DNA from: Chenggangzhangella methanolivorans
GTDB lineage: Bacteria > Pseudomonadota > Alphaproteobacteria > Rhizobiales > Methylopilaceae
Assembly: GCF_019797865.1 (NCBI RefSeq)
Contig: NZ_CP081869.1
Coordinates: forward strand, 1,302,001-1,366,000
DNA length: 64,000 nucleotides
Reading direction: 5' to 3'
Shown piece after piece: positions 9,291 to 18,255 of this stretch. The notes below the pieces were generated by a model. The model worked only from the letters and a program-made list of their open reading frames with translations. It did no database searches and was not told the DNA's origin. Each line of letters begins with the position of its first letter. The first letter of the stretch is position 1. A program made the position numbers and the translations under genes.

Positions 9291-9566
9291 TTCGGGTCAT
9301 CCTCACGAAACAGCGAAAATCGGCGCGATCATGACAAGACGTCATGAAGCGGTGGGCGACGGCGGACCAAAATGCCCTTTTGGGCCTCCGCGACGCTAAA
9401 ATCGCGTCAGCATCCCTGCCCTATCATTCAATCCGCCTGACAGGCGCATTTAATACCGATGAACAACCATAGCGTCATCGGCTTTTCGTATGAGGCGGTG
9501 AATTTTATCGATCGTCGCCGGCGAGAGGAGCCGCAACGGCGTCTCCGCCGCCGCGTCGCCGGCGCG

Positions 9567-10331
9567 TCATCCGGCCGCCGTCTTCGCCCTCGCCTCGCCC
9601 ACAAGCGCCACCAGCGCCTTGCGGACGTCGCCGGCGGTGGCGGCGGGAGACGGGAACGGCAGGTAGCGGGCCTCGCCCGCCAGGCCGATCTCGCAGCCGA
9701 GCGGATCGCAGCCCTCGAAGCGCCATGCGCCGTCGGCCGCGCCGAGGAGCGCGGTGGCGTAGAGCCGCGTCGCGTCGGTGTGATCCTCGTTCATGTGCTC
9801 GACGATGCCCGCCTCCGCCTCGAGGAGCGACGCAGCCCCCGAGGTCTCGGTCCGCAGCCGATCCCAGTTGAGATCGACGATCCGTCCGAAGCCGGCGACG
9901 AGATGCGCGCCTTCGGGGGAAAGGCGCAGCATGTGGAAGTCGTCGAAGTCGAAATAGCCGCCGCTCTCGGGCTGACGCGCGAGCCAGCGCGCGCGGTGGC
10001 CTTCCTTGTCGATCGCCTCGCAGACGCCGAACAGCGTCACGCGCGGGTGGGCGAGCGGATCGCCCTGCCCCACGTCGGCGCACAGCACGCTCGCGCGCGG
10101 ATCGGCCTTCAGGTTTCGCGTGTGGCGCGCGAGATCCGAGACGAGCAAAAGCGGCGCGCCGTCCGGGGCGGTCGCCATTGCGACGAGAGAGACGTAAGGT
10201 CGCCCGGTCCCGGCGTCGACGGTCGCAAGGCTCGCGCGCCTGGCGGAACGCAGCAGCGCGCGCGCGGAGGCCACAGGATCGAAAGCCGGCGCCGCAGGGG
10301 ACGACGGCTGCGCGACGTTCAACTCAGTCAT
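9567..10331 (-). CDS. HugZ-like FMN/heme-binding split-barrel protein
   Basis: 254 aa. The N-terminal two thirds is a pyridoxamine-5'-phosphate-oxidase-like split barrel (RSARRASLATVDAGTGRPYVS, then LLLVSDLARHTRNLKADPRA). The C-terminus is a DUF2470 domain (IVEHMNEDHTDATRLYATAL). The two together define the HugZ/heme-utilisation-like family, which includes heme oxygenases and flavin-binding proteins of unknown substrate. No signal peptide is seen, so it is cytosolic. The His residues in VEHMNEDH are those conserved in DUF2470. It lies between pckA and chvI but faces away from chvI. A heme-related role is inference from the family. Confidence 0.78.
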   Translation of the reverse strand: MTELNVAQPSSPAAPAFDPVASARALLRSARRASLATVDAGTGRPYVSLVAMATAPDGAPLLLVSDLARHTRNLKADPRASVLCADVGQGDPLAHPRVTLFGVCEAIDKEGHRARWLARQPESGGYFDFDDFHMLRLSPEGAHLVAGFGRIVDLNWDRLRTETSGAASLLEAEAGIVEHMNEDHTDATRLYATALLGAADGAWRFEGCDPLGCEIGLAGEARYLPFPSPAATAGDVRKALVALVGEARAKTAAG

Positions 10332-10469
10332 GGATCGGTCCTTCGGATGCCGGCCCCTGTCAAAATCGAGGGAACCGCCTGAATTTCTTGGGGCGAACGC
10401 CCGAGCGTCACATTTCAGCCACGCCGGCCCGGTTCAAGCCGCACAGTCTATGCTATAGAAGAAGGCGCC

Positions 10470-11180
10470 ATGCCGACGATCGCCCTGGTCGACGACGACC
10501 GAAACATCCTCACGTCCGTCTCCATCGCGCTTGAAGCCGAGGGTTACAGGATACAGACCTACAATGACGGCGCGACCGCGCTCGAAGGTCTTCGCTCGAC
10601 CCCGCCGGATCTCGCCATCTTCGACATCAAGATGCCGCGCATGGACGGGATGGAGCTTCTGCGGCGCCTGCGCCAGAAGTCCGAGCTGCCGGTGATCTTC
10701 CTCACCTCGAAGGACGAGGAGATCGACGAGCTGTTCGGCCTCAAGATGGGCGCGGACGACTTCATCCGGAAGCCGTTCTCGCAGCGCCTCCTGGTCGAGC
10801 GCGTCAAGGCGGTGCTGCGGCGCGCGAGCGCCAAGGATCCGACGGCCCCCGGCGGCGCGGTCAAGGGCCCGGACTCCAAGGCCCTCGAGCGCGGCCAGCT
10901 GATGATGGACCCCGAGCGCCACACCTGCACCTGGAAGGGCGAGGCGGTGACGCTCACCGTCACCGAGTTCCTGATTCTGCAGGCGCTCGCCATGCGCCCG
11001 GGCGTCGTGAAGAGCCGCAACGCCCTGATGGACGCGGCTTATGACGACCAGGTCTATGTCGACGACCGCACCATCGACAGCCACATCAAGCGGCTGCGCA
11101 AGAAGTTCAAGGCGGTCGACGACGACTTCGACATGATCGAGACGCTCTACGGCGTCGGCTACCGCTTCAAGGAGACCTGA
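10470..11180 (+). CDS. chvI: Response regulator ChvI, OmpR family
   Basis: 236 aa. The receiver domain (1-120) has the acidic pocket Asp8-10 (VDDDRN), phospho-acceptor Asp52 (FDIKMP), the Thr of FLTSK and Lys in IRKPFS. The winged-helix domain (about 140-235) ends HIKRLRKKF...YGVGYRF, typical of OmpR/PhoB. Neighbouring chvG and pckA identify it as ChvI, the regulator of acid, exopolysaccharide and envelope-stress genes in rhizobia. A 185-base gap with an inverted repeat separates it from chvG. About 140 bases upstream of its start hold the shared promoter region with the divergent HugZ-like gene. Confidence 0.95.
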   Translation: MPTIALVDDDRNILTSVSIALEAEGYRIQTYNDGATALEGLRSTPPDLAIFDIKMPRMDGMELLRRLRQKSELPVIFLTSKDEEIDELFGLKMGADDFIRKPFSQRLLVERVKAVLRRASAKDPTAPGGAVKGPDSKALERGQLMMDPERHTCTWKGEAVTLTVTEFLILQALAMRPGVVKSRNALMDAAYDDQVYVDDRTIDSHIKRLRKKFKAVDDDFDMIETLYGVGYRFKET

Positions 11181-11201
11181 AGCGCGATCCGTATCGCCAT
11201 G

Positions 11202-11342
11202 TGGAACCGGACTGCGTGTTTCGAGGCGCCCCTGCCGGGCGTCCTCGGCATGAGAACTTTTTGTGCTATCCGATACTCCCACGGTCCTCATGCTGAGGAG
11301 CGCGCCGCTGGCGGGCGTCTCGAAGCACCTCGTCCGGTTCCG
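11202..11342. repeat. Long inverted repeat between chvI and chvG
   Basis: Imperfect arms at about 11202-11254 and 11286-11342 face each other: the left begins GGAACCGGAC then GTTTCGAGGCGCCC, ending CTCGGCATGAG; the right is its reverse complement with scattered changes (CTCATGCTGAGGAG ... GTCTCGAAGCAC, GTCCGGTTCC). The 31 bases between are A/T-rich. A related pair lies at 35409-35530. This looks like an intergenic repeat family; a transcript here would form a long hairpin between the two genes of the two-component system. Confidence 0.7.
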
Positions 11343-11365
11343 CAGCGTCGAACGTCGATAAGCCC

Positions 11366-13150
11366 ATGAGCGTCGAAGCCGAGCGCGCCGACGAGATTCC
11401 CCAGACGGAGAGCGAGGACGAGGTCCGCAAGGAGCCGCTCGGCCGGCGCGTCCGCGGCTGGCTGACGGCCGCCCGGCTCGTCGGCTTCTCCAGCCTCACG
11501 CGGCGTATCCTGGTGCTGAACCTCGCCGGCCTCGTCGCGCTGGTCTCGGGGATCCTCTACCTCAACCAGTTCCGCGCAGGCCTCATCGACGCCCGCGTCC
11601 AGAGCCTGCTGATCCAGGGCGAGATCATCGCCGGCGCGATCGCCTCCTCGGCGACGGTCGAGACCAACCAGCTCTACGTCGACCCCGACAAGCTGCTCGA
11701 GCTTCAGCTCGGCCAGACCGCCTCGCCCGGCGAGGAAGGGCTGCAGAGCCTCGAATTCCCGATCAATCCGGAGCGGGTCGCGCCGGTGCTGCGGCGCCTC
11801 GTGACGCCGACCCGCACCCGCGCGCGCATCTACGATCGCGACGGCGCGCTGCTGCTGGACAGCCGCTCGCTCTACGCCCGCGGCGACATCCTGCGCTTCG
11901 ACCTGCCGCCGCCCACCACCCGGGAGCCGAGTTTTCTCGAACGCGCGGGCCACTTCCTGACGGGGCTGTTCCGCCGGACCGACCTGCCGCTCTATCCCGA
12001 GCTCGGCGCCGCCAACGGGCGCGGCTATCCGGAGGTGTCGAAGGCGCTGTCGGGCTCGCCCGGCAGCATCGTGCGCGTCAACGACGCCGGCGAGATCATC
12101 GTTTCGGTCGCGGTGCCGATCCAGCGCTTCCGCGCGGTCACGGGCGCGCTGCTGCTCTCCACGCAAGGCGGCGACATCGATTCGATCGTGCGCGCCGAGC
12201 GCATGGGCATCCTGCGTGTCTTCTTGGTCGCCGCCGGCGTCATGATCGTGCTGTCGCTCCTGCTCGCAAGCACCATCGCAGGCCCAGTGCGCAAGCTCGC
12301 CGACGGCGCGGAGCGGGTCCGCCACCGCGTGTCGCACCGCGCCGAGATCCCCGACTTCACCAGCCGCACCGACGAGATCGGCCATCTGTCGGGGGCGCTC
12401 CGCGACATGACCAACGCGCTCTATGCCCGCATCGAGGGCATCGAGCGCTTCGCGGCGGACGTCGCGCACGAGCTCAAGAACCCGCTGACCTCGCTCAGAT
12501 CGGCGGTCGAGACCATGCCGCTCGCCAAAAGCGACGAGTCGCGCGCGCGCCTGCTCGAGGTCATCCAGCACGACGTGAAGCGCCTCGACCGGCTGATCTC
12601 CGACATCTCCGACGCGAGCCGCCTCGACGCCGAGCTCCAGCGCCAGGACGCCGAGCCGGTCGACGTCGTGAAACTGCTCAGCACCGTCATCGACATGCAG
12701 AACGGCGCGCCGCGCGACAACGGGGTGACGGTGAAGCTCAACGTGTCCGACCCCGCCCAGGGCCGCGACGCCTTCCTGGTCCTCGGCCACGACAGCCGCC
12801 TCGCCCAGGTCATCACGAACCTGATCGACAACGCCCGCTCGTTCTCCCCCGACGGCGCCGCGGTGACGGTCGCCTGCCGGCGCACGCGCAAATTCGTGGA
12901 GATCGTCGTCGACGACTCAGGCCCCGGCATCCGCGAGGACGCGCTGGAGAAGATCTTCGAGCGTTTCTACACCGACCGCCCCGAGCAGGGCTTCGGCCAG
13001 AATTCGGGCCTTGGCCTGTCGATCTCCAAGCAGATCGTGGAGGCCCACAACGGCCGCATCACGGCGGAGAACCGCACCAAAACGGCGGACGGCGACGCCA
13101 AGGTGCTGGGCGCGCGCTTCACCGTCCGCCTTCCGGCGGCGACGGCGTGA
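11366..13150 (+). CDS. chvG: Sensor histidine kinase ChvG
   Basis: 594 aa. The cytoplasmic N-terminus is about 50 residues, then come helix 1 (ILVLNLAGLVALVSGILYL), a periplasmic sensor domain of about 210 residues (with the family stretch TRARIYDRDGALLLDSRSLY), helix 2 near 285-308 (FLVAAGVMIVLSLLLAS), HAMP, HisKA with phospho-acceptor His in VAHELKNPLTSLRS, and an ATPase domain (NLIDNARSF, DDSGPGI, GLGLSISKQI). It phosphorylates ChvI. In rhizobia the periplasmic inhibitor ExoR binds this sensor; exoR is not in the window. Its stop overlaps the hprK start (GTGA), suggesting coupled translation. Confidence 0.95.
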   Translation: MSVEAERADEIPQTESEDEVRKEPLGRRVRGWLTAARLVGFSSLTRRILVLNLAGLVALVSGILYLNQFRAGLIDARVQSLLIQGEIIAGAIASSATVETNQLYVDPDKLLELQLGQTASPGEEGLQSLEFPINPERVAPVLRRLVTPTRTRARIYDRDGALLLDSRSLYARGDILRFDLPPPTTREPSFLERAGHFLTGLFRRTDLPLYPELGAANGRGYPEVSKALSGSPGSIVRVNDAGEIIVSVAVPIQRFRAVTGALLLSTQGGDIDSIVRAERMGILRVFLVAAGVMIVLSLLLASTIAGPVRKLADGAERVRHRVSHRAEIPDFTSRTDEIGHLSGALRDMTNALYARIEGIERFAADVAHELKNPLTSLRSAVETMPLAKSDESRARLLEVIQHDVKRLDRLISDISDASRLDAELQRQDAEPVDVVKLLSTVIDMQNGAPRDNGVTVKLNVSDPAQGRDAFLVLGHDSRLAQVITNLIDNARSFSPDGAAVTVACRRTRKFVEIVVDDSGPGIREDALEKIFERFYTDRPEQGFGQNSGLGLSISKQIVEAHNGRITAENRTKTADGDAKVLGARFTVRLPAATA

Positions 13151-13659
13151 GCCGGTCTCCGTCCATCCACGCCAACTGCGTCGTGTGCGGGGAGCGCGGG
13201 ATCCTGGTCTTCGGCGCTTCGGGAGCGGGAAAGTCGGGGTTCTCAGCCGCGCTTCTCGCCCGCGCCCGCGCCGCGGGGCGGTTCGCGCGGCTCGTCGCGG
13301 ACGACCGCGTCCTGCTCTCGGCGGCTCACGGCAGGTTGATCGCCCGGCCCCACCCGGCGCTCGCAGGCCTGATGGAGCGGCGCGGCCTCGGGATCGTGGG
13401 CGAACCGCATCTCGCCGCGACGGTCGTCAGGCTCGTGATCGAACTCGATCCTGAGGCCGAGAGGCTGCCAGCGCCGGAAGCGATGTTCCGGGAGATCGAA
13501 GGCGTCAGGCTCCCCGCGCTCGCCCTCGACCCACGCGACCCGGAAGCCCCCGGACACGCATTGCGGAGTCTCGAACCGGGACTCAACATGCCGAACTGTG
13601 ACCGTTTCGCCCTTGCGTTCGCGCCGCAACATGAAAAGATCGCGCGATCGGCGTCCTGA
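13147..13659 (+). CDS. hprK: HPr kinase/phosphorylase, short alphaproteobacterial form
   Basis: 170 aa from a GTG that overlaps the chvG stop by four bases. Only the catalytic C-terminal half of classic HprK is present, as usual in Alphaproteobacteria. The P-loop is FGASGAGKSGFSAALL; VADDRV follows, then GLGIVGEP. It phosphorylates HPr at a serine, using ATP, and so links the regulatory PTS to cell state. Its targets in this window are the EIIA-Man and HPr genes immediately downstream; co-transcription with chvG/chvI is a conserved rhizobial arrangement. The C-terminal tail after LEPG is poorly conserved. Confidence 0.9.
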   Translation: MSRSPSIHANCVVCGERGILVFGASGAGKSGFSAALLARARAAGRFARLVADDRVLLSAAHGRLIARPHPALAGLMERRGLGIVGEPHLAATVVRLVIELDPEAERLPAPEAMFREIEGVRLPALALDPRDPEAPGHALRSLEPGLNMPNCDRFALAFAPQHEKIARSAS

Positions 13660-13743
13660 GACGTCGCCGACGCCCCTGCGGCCGCGCAATGGCGGCGCGC
13701 GTCGGTCCTGCATGGAGCGCAATGAGTTTTGCGCGGAGACTGC

Positions 13744-14145
13744 ATGATTGGCCTCGTACTAGTCACTCACGGGCGGCTCGCCTGTGAGTTTCGCGCAGCC
13801 CTCGAACATGTCGTGGGTCGGCAGGATCAGATCGCGACGATCACGATCGATCCGGAAGACGACATGGAGGTGCGCCGCGGCGACATCCTGGCGGCGGTGC
13901 GCGAGGTCGACAGGGGCGACGGGGTCGCGGTGCTGACCGACATGTTCGGCGGCACGCCCTCCAACCTCGCCATATCCTGCATGGACGGCCGCAAGGTCGA
14001 GGTGATCGCCGGCATCAACCTGCCGATGCTGATCAAGCTCGCGACCGTGCGGCCCAATCTTCCGCTCGAAGCCGCGGTGACGCAGGCCCAGGAAGCCGGC
14101 AGGAAATACATCAATGTGGCGAGCCAGGTCCTTTCGGTGAAATGA
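13744..14145 (+). CDS. ptsM: PTS EIIA component, mannose type (regulatory)
   Basis: 133 aa from the ATG at 13744, which has GGAG five bases upstream; a GTG/ATG five codons earlier is less well placed. The EIIA-Man fold begins MIGLVLVTHGRLA with phospho-acceptor His9. VLTDMFGGTPSNLAI and the NLPMLIKLA segment are also family hallmarks. No EIIB/EIIC sugar-transport genes are nearby, so this is the stand-alone EIIA of the alphaproteobacterial PTS, which takes phosphate from HPr and signals, not transports. It forms an operon with hprK and ptsH. Confidence 0.9.
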   Translation: MIGLVLVTHGRLACEFRAALEHVVGRQDQIATITIDPEDDMEVRRGDILAAVREVDRGDGVAVLTDMFGGTPSNLAISCMDGRKVEVIAGINLPMLIKLATVRPNLPLEAAVTQAQEAGRKYINVASQVLSVK

Positions 14146-14185
14146 CCGCACTCGCCCGAACCGACCGCCGCGCGGCGTATTGGCC

Positions 14186-14467
14186 ATGACGGACGCGCGC
14201 CCGGCCCGCGAACTCGCCATCATCAACAAGCGCGGACTGCACGCCCGCGCCTCCGCGAAATTCGTTCAGACCGTCGAGAAGTTCGGCGCGACCGTGCATG
14301 TGAGCCGCGCCGGCGAGACCGTGGTCGGCACCTCGATCATGGGGCTGATGATGCTCGCCGCCGGGCCCGGAACGACCATCCATGTCGAGGCCGAGGGCGC
14401 GGACGCCGAGGCCGCCGTCGAGGCGCTCGCGGCGCTCGTCGCCGACAAGTTCGGCGAAGAGGAATAA
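14186..14467 (+). CDS. ptsH: Phosphocarrier protein HPr
   Basis: 93 aa from the ATG at 14186 (a TTG two codons before gives no better ribosome site). His19 in NKRGLHARASAKF is the EI phosphorylation site. Ser50 in VVGTSIMGLMML corresponds to the regulatory Ser46 that HprK modifies. HPr passes phosphate from enzyme I (not here) to the EIIA encoded just upstream. It is the last gene of the chvG-hprK-ptsM-ptsH run and is followed at once by a strong terminator. Confidence 0.95.
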   Translation: MTDARPARELAIINKRGLHARASAKFVQTVEKFGATVHVSRAGETVVGTSIMGLMMLAAGPGTTIHVEAEGADAEAAVEALAALVADKFGEEE

Positions 14468-14471
14468 AAAA

Positions 14472-14510
14472 GGCCGCGGACGCCTGAAGCGTCCGCGGCC
14501 TTTTTTTTTT
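14472..14510. terminator. Strong bidirectional terminator
   Basis: A perfect 12-bp stem, GGCCGCGGACGC (14472-14483) and GCGTCCGCGGCC (14489-14500), encloses the 5-base loop CTGAA and is followed by ten T. A run of A precedes it (14466-14471), so it can also end transcription of the converging Tim44-like gene. Confidence 0.95.
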
Positions 14511-14547
14511 CATCGGCGAGAAAGCGGGCCCGACAGGCCCGCCCCCC

Positions 14548-15600
14548 TCATTCCGACTGCTGGATCGCCGAGAGCATCCAACGTCCGCCATTGAGCACTC
14601 GGACGAAGGTCCAGAGCTCGGTGGCTTCTTCGGTACGGCTCGGGTTGCCCTCGACCACGCGGCCGGTGGAGACCTCCTCGGTGACGTCGATCAGTTCGTA
14701 GCGCATGGCGACAGTGGCGTAGTCGCGCGAGCCCTCGCGCCAGCTCTCGGCGAGATCGCCCTGCAGAAGCTTCACGCCGCTGACCTTGTTGATGACGCCG
14801 CGGCTGGCGTCCTCGTCGAGGTCGTTGCCGAACATCTCCATCATCTCGGGCGTCGCAAGGCCGCGCAGGCGAGCCATGTCCTGATTGGACCAAGCTTCCT
14901 GGACTTCGCTCAGCATCCGCTCGAAGACTTCGAAGTCCTGCGGTTCAAGCTCGATATCGATGCCGCGGTCGGCGCTCTGGCCAGAAGTCTGGCCGAAACC
15001 GAAGCCCCCGCCGGAGCCCGATCCGTACGAACCGCCGCCATAAGACGCGCCGTCACGTGAGACGGACTGCGGCTGGGGCCGGCTCGCGGAGTAAGGCGAC
15101 GCGCCGGCGTTTGCGCCCGCCGAGGCCGCCTGCGGCTCGTTGCGGCGGCGCATCCAGTTCATCACAAGCCTCACGACGAGGAAGATCAGGCCGATCTGGA
15201 TGATAAGGCCGAGGATCGAGGCCATCGAGCCGAGGCCGCCGAACAGGCCGGATCCAGAGAGCAGACCGAACAGGCCTGCGCCAAGCAGGCCGCCCATGAG
15301 GCCAGCGGCGAGACCACCGCCGAACATGCCGCGTCCCGGCGCCTGGGCGGGACGGCCGGCGGCGTTGTTCTGCATTCCGCCGGGCTGGCCAGGCTGGGTG
15401 GCGGAGCGCTGCATCTGCTGCGCGCCCGGAGCGGTCGCGGTCGGCGGCGCGGCGTCAAAGGTGCGAGAGCCGCGGCTGCCCATGCTGCCGCTGCGGCCGG
15501 CGCGAGCATCGGCGTCTTCCGGCACGAGGGTCGCGCCCACAAGAACGACCGCCGCGAACACGGCGAACGCACGGCGGATGGAGACGGAAGCGTGGCGCAT
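14548..15600 (-). CDS. Tim44-like domain protein, membrane-anchored
   Basis: About 350 aa from the ATG at 15600, which has AGGGA upstream. A cleavable or anchoring N-terminal helix (FAVFAAVVLVGATLV) is followed by a Gly/Pro/Gln-rich low-complexity region, a Gly-rich hydrophobic stretch (GLMGGLLGAGLFGLLSG) and a second hydrophobic segment (ILGLIIQIGLIFLVVRLV). The C-terminal 160 residues (DFEVFERMLSEVQEAWSNQD ... WTFVRVLNGGRWMLSAI) form the Tim44/NTF2-like domain. Bacterial Tim44-like proteins are thought to be ancestors of the mitochondrial import subunit; their bacterial role is unsettled. It converges with ptsH on the terminator at 14472. Confidence 0.85.
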   Translation of the reverse strand: MRHASVSIRRAFAVFAAVVLVGATLVPEDADARAGRSGSMGSRGSRTFDAAPPTATAPGAQQMQRSATQPGQPGGMQNNAAGRPAQAPGRGMFGGGLAAGLMGGLLGAGLFGLLSGSGLFGGLGSMASILGLIIQIGLIFLVVRLVMNWMRRRNEPQAASAGANAGASPYSASRPQPQSVSRDGASYGGGSYGSGSGGGFGFGQTSGQSADRGIDIELEPQDFEVFERMLSEVQEAWSNQDMARLRGLATPEMMEMFGNDLDEDASRGVINKVSGVKLLQGDLAESWREGSRDYATVAMRYELIDVTEEVSTGRVVEGNPSRTEEATELWTFVRVLNGGRWMLSAIQQSE

Positions 15601-15875
15601 CGGATCCCTTCGTGTCGGCTCCCGCATCACGCGGGCGCACCTTAGATGGTCAGGCGCCCGAGCTTTGTCACCACTGCGGGCCGCCCGGGAAGGCCGAGCG
15701 GCCTCACGTTGTCGTGGCCACGGTCAACTCGCCGCGACGTCGCCGCGGATCCGCCCGGATGCGGCCCAAATGTCACGTCCGCGGCGAACCGACCCAGATG
15801 ACGCATTCTGTCTCGAACCTGACGCGACCTTCGTCTTAAGAGAGGTTCAACGACTTCGCCTGCCGAGATTCGCGT

Positions 15876-16310
15876 TTGATCCGCACCGCCCTCTTCGCCG
15901 CCCTGCTCGCGATCGGTCCGGGGACCGCGTTCGCGCAGTCGAGCGGCGTCGAAAGCGTCGGCCTCATCGGCTTCGCCCCCTGGGCGTCGGCGCATGCGTC
16001 GGCCGCCTTCGGCCCGGACGACGCCTATCTGTTCGAGGACGTCTCCGACTCCTCGCAGCTTGCTCCCGAGGCGCTCGTGATCGCCGAGCGGATCGACCGC
16101 GACAGGCTCGCGGCGGGAGCCGGCGACGCGCCGGTCGACGCCGAGGGGCGCGTCGGCGAGGCTTTCGGCGGCTTCGTGCGCTATGGCCGCGACGGCCTCG
16201 CCTATGCGACGCTCGACGTCGCCCGCGCCGCCGCCGAACCCACGCGGTTCGCGCAAGGGCCGATCGAGGGCCCCTCGCGCGTCGCGCTCAATCTTTCCCT
16301 CGGCGACTGA
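15876..16310 (+). CDS. Predicted secreted protein of unknown function
   Basis: 144 aa from a TTG start at 15876. The start is chosen because it gives a clean Sec signal peptide (IRTALFAALLAIGPGTAFA, cleavage before QSS); the ribosome site is weak. The mature part is about 120 residues, acidic, without recognised motifs, cysteines or repeats. I do not recognise the family. It stands alone between the Tim44-like gene (divergent, 275-base gap with no other feature seen) and ahcY (same strand, 259 bases downstream). Codon use matches the neighbours, which supports a real gene. Confidence 0.55.
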   Translation: MIRTALFAALLAIGPGTAFAQSSGVESVGLIGFAPWASAHASAAFGPDDAYLFEDVSDSSQLAPEALVIAERIDRDRLAAGAGDAPVDAEGRVGEAFGGFVRYGRDGLAYATLDVARAAAEPTRFAQGPIEGPSRVALNLSLGD

Positions 16311-16448
16311 ATCTTCGGTCGACGACCGTCGGACCGGCGCCCGCCGCTTCAGTCCCGAACATCGCCTTTTCCAACTGCTCCTCGCCCTTCGTCTCCACGC
16401 GAAGGGCGCGTCGTCGCTCGTCCGGCGCAAAAGTCCCGTCGCCGATCC

Positions 16449-16470
16449 GACATAAAGACTTCTTTATGTC
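16449..16470 (+). promoter_or_regulatory. Palindromic operator upstream of ahcY
   Basis: Arms GACATAAAGA (16449-16458) and TCTTTATGTC (16461-16470) are exact reverse complements around a central CT. The site is A/T-rich in a very GC-rich setting and lies 100 bases before the ahcY ATG. It resembles operators of ArsR-type regulators of methionine/SAH metabolism (SahR) known upstream of ahcY in Proteobacteria; the family match is from memory, the palindrome is seen directly. CTTTAT repeats once more at 16470-16475. Confidence 0.65.
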
Positions 16471-16569
16471 TTTATTGAATGGGCGTCACGGGCGTGCTAC
16501 GAGGTCGCCGACCTCATCCCCGAGGGTCGGCTTCAGCGCGCCGGCCTGTCGATCCACCAAGGAGCGCTC

Positions 16570-17979
16570 ATGACCGCCGCCGTCGACTACATCGTCAAGG
16601 ACATCTCGCTCGCCGACTGGGGCCGCAAGGAGCTCGCGATCGCCGAGACCGAGATGCCGGGCCTGATGTCCTGCCGCAAGGAGTTCGGTCCGTCGCAGCC
16701 GCTGAAGGGCGCGCGCATCGCCGGCTCGCTGCACATGACAATCCAGACCGCGATGCTGATCGAGACGCTTAAAGCCCTCGGCGCCGACGTCCGCTGGGCC
16801 TCGTGCAACATCTACTCGACCCAGGACCACGCCGCCGCCGCGATCGCCGCGAACGGCACCCCGGTGTTCGCCGTGAAGGGCGAGACGCTCGAGGAGTACT
16901 GGGAGTACACCCACAAGATCTTCGAGTGGGCCGACGGCGGCACCCCGAACATGATCCTGGACGACGGCGGCGACGCCACGCTGCTCCTCCACCTCGGCAA
17001 GCGCGCCGAGGCCGGCGACGTCGCGTTCCTCGAAGGCGCGACCAACGAGGAGGAGACCATCCTCTTCGCCGCCATCAAGAAGCGCCTCGGCACCCATCCG
17101 GGCTGGTACACGAAGAACGCCGACGCCATCCAGGGCGTGACCGAAGAGACCACGACCGGCGTCCATCGCCTGTACGAGTTCGCCAAGAAGGGCGAGCTGC
17201 TGTTCCCGGCCATCAACGTCAACGACAGCGTCACCAAGTCGAAGTTCGACAACCTCTACGGCTGCCGTGAATCGCTGGTCGACGCCATCCGCCGCGGCAC
17301 CGACGTCATGATGTCGGGCAAGGTCGCGATGGTCGCGGGCTTCGGCGACGTCGGCAAGGGCTCGGCCGCCTCGCTCCGCCAGGCCGGCTGCCGCGTGCTG
17401 GTCTCGGAGGTCGATCCGATCTGCGCGCTTCAGGCCGCGATGGAAGGCTACGAGGTCGTCACGATGGAGGAGGCGACCAAGCGCGCCGACATCTTCGTGA
17501 CCGCGACGGGCAACGTCGACGTCATCACCGTCGATCACATGCGCGACATGAAGGACCGGGCGATCGTCTGCAACATCGGCCACTTCGACAGCGAGATTCA
17601 GATCGGCGCGCTGAAGAACTTCAAGTGGGACAACATCAAGCCGCAGGTCGACGAGGTCGAGTTCCCGGACGGCAAGAAGATCATCGTGCTGTCCGAGGGG
17701 CGCCTCGTGAACCTCGGCAACGCGACCGGCCACCCCTCCTTCGTGATGTCGGCGTCGTTCACCAACCAGACGCTCGCGCAGATCGAGCTCTGGGCGAACA
17801 ACAAGGACGGCAAGTACGAGCGCCAGGTCTACGTGCTCCCCAAGACTCTCGACGAGAAGGTCGCGGCGCTGCACCTCGACAAGATCGGCGTGAAGCTCTC
17901 CAAGCTCTCGGACAAGCAGTCGTCCTATATCGGCGTGCCGCAGGCGGGCCCCTTCAAGCCCGAGACCTACCGCTACTGA
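16570..17979 (+). CDS. ahcY: Adenosylhomocysteinase
   Basis: 469 aa. It cleaves S-adenosylhomocysteine to adenosine and homocysteine using bound NAD+, which clears the product inhibitor of methyltransferases. The NAD-binding site [17 protein letters not shown] and the preceding substrate site ([20 protein letters not shown], with catalytic Asp, Lys and Asn) are intact. The C-terminus [19 protein letters not shown] is the conserved tail ending in Tyr-Arg-Tyr. The 40-residue insertion typical of bacterial long-form enzymes is present. ATG 16570 has an AAGGAG about 5 bases upstream (CACCAAGGAGCGCTC). A palindromic operator lies 100 bases upstream and a terminator follows. Confidence 0.98.
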   Translation: MTAAVDYIVKDISLADWGRKELAIAETEMPGLMSCRKEFGPSQPLKGARIAGSLHMTIQTAMLIETLKALGADVRWASCNIYSTQDHAAAAIAANGTPVFAVKGETLEEYWEYTHKIFEWADGGTPNMILDDGGDATLLLHLGKRAEAGDVAFLEGATNEEETILFAAIKKRLGTHPGWYTKNADAIQGVTEETTTGVHRLYEFAKKGELLFPAINVNDSVTKSKFDNLYGCRESLVDAIRRGTDVMMSGKVAMVAGFGDVGKGSAASLRQAGCRVLVSEVDPICALQAAMEGYEVVTMEEATKRADIFVTATGNVDVITVDHMRDMKDRAIVCNIGHFDSEIQIGALKNFKWDNIKPQVDEVEFPDGKKIIVLSEGRLVNLGNATGHPSFVMSASFTNQTLAQIELWANNKDGKYERQVYVLPKTLDEKVAALHLDKIGVKLSKLSDKQSSYIGVPQAGPFKPETYRY

Positions 17980-18028
17980 TCTCGCGCGGGCGCGCCTTCC
18001 GCGCGCCCGCGTCCCTGACGTCTGACCG

Positions 18029-18066
18029 CGCCCCCGGCCCTCCCCTTTGGACGGCCGGGGCGTTTT
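18029..18066 (+). terminator. Terminator after ahcY
   Basis: The stem CGCCCCCGGCC (18029-18039) / GGCCGGGGCG (18053-18062) has one bulged base and is followed by TTTT. An additional 11-bp hairpin, CGCGGGCGCGC / GCGCGCCCGCG (17985-18011), sits between it and the ahcY stop. The remaining bases to the divL start at 18256 show no other feature. Confidence 0.75.
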
Positions 18067-18255
18067 CGTTTCGCGCCCGCCCCCGATCGTGCGAAAGCTC
18101 TTTTCCACAGGGTGAATTTTGACGGCTCCGTGGCGCGCGCGCCTCTGTCGGCGGGAGTCCCGAGCCAGTATCGTCGGACCGATTCGGGGACGCCGCGCGC
18201 GGCAAGCCGGCGGCGTTCGGTGACGCACGCCGGCCGAGGGGGCTTCAAGACGCGA

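Noticed and set aside
7677..9347. 556-codon open frame on the plus strand opposite pckA
   Set aside because: Antisense mirror of pckA caused by high GC; rich in Arg/Gly/Ala/His with no family motif.
16311..16569. SAH or SAM riboswitch upstream of ahcY
   Set aside because: The only structured element is a short symmetric palindrome, better explained as a protein operator; no riboswitch core was recognised.
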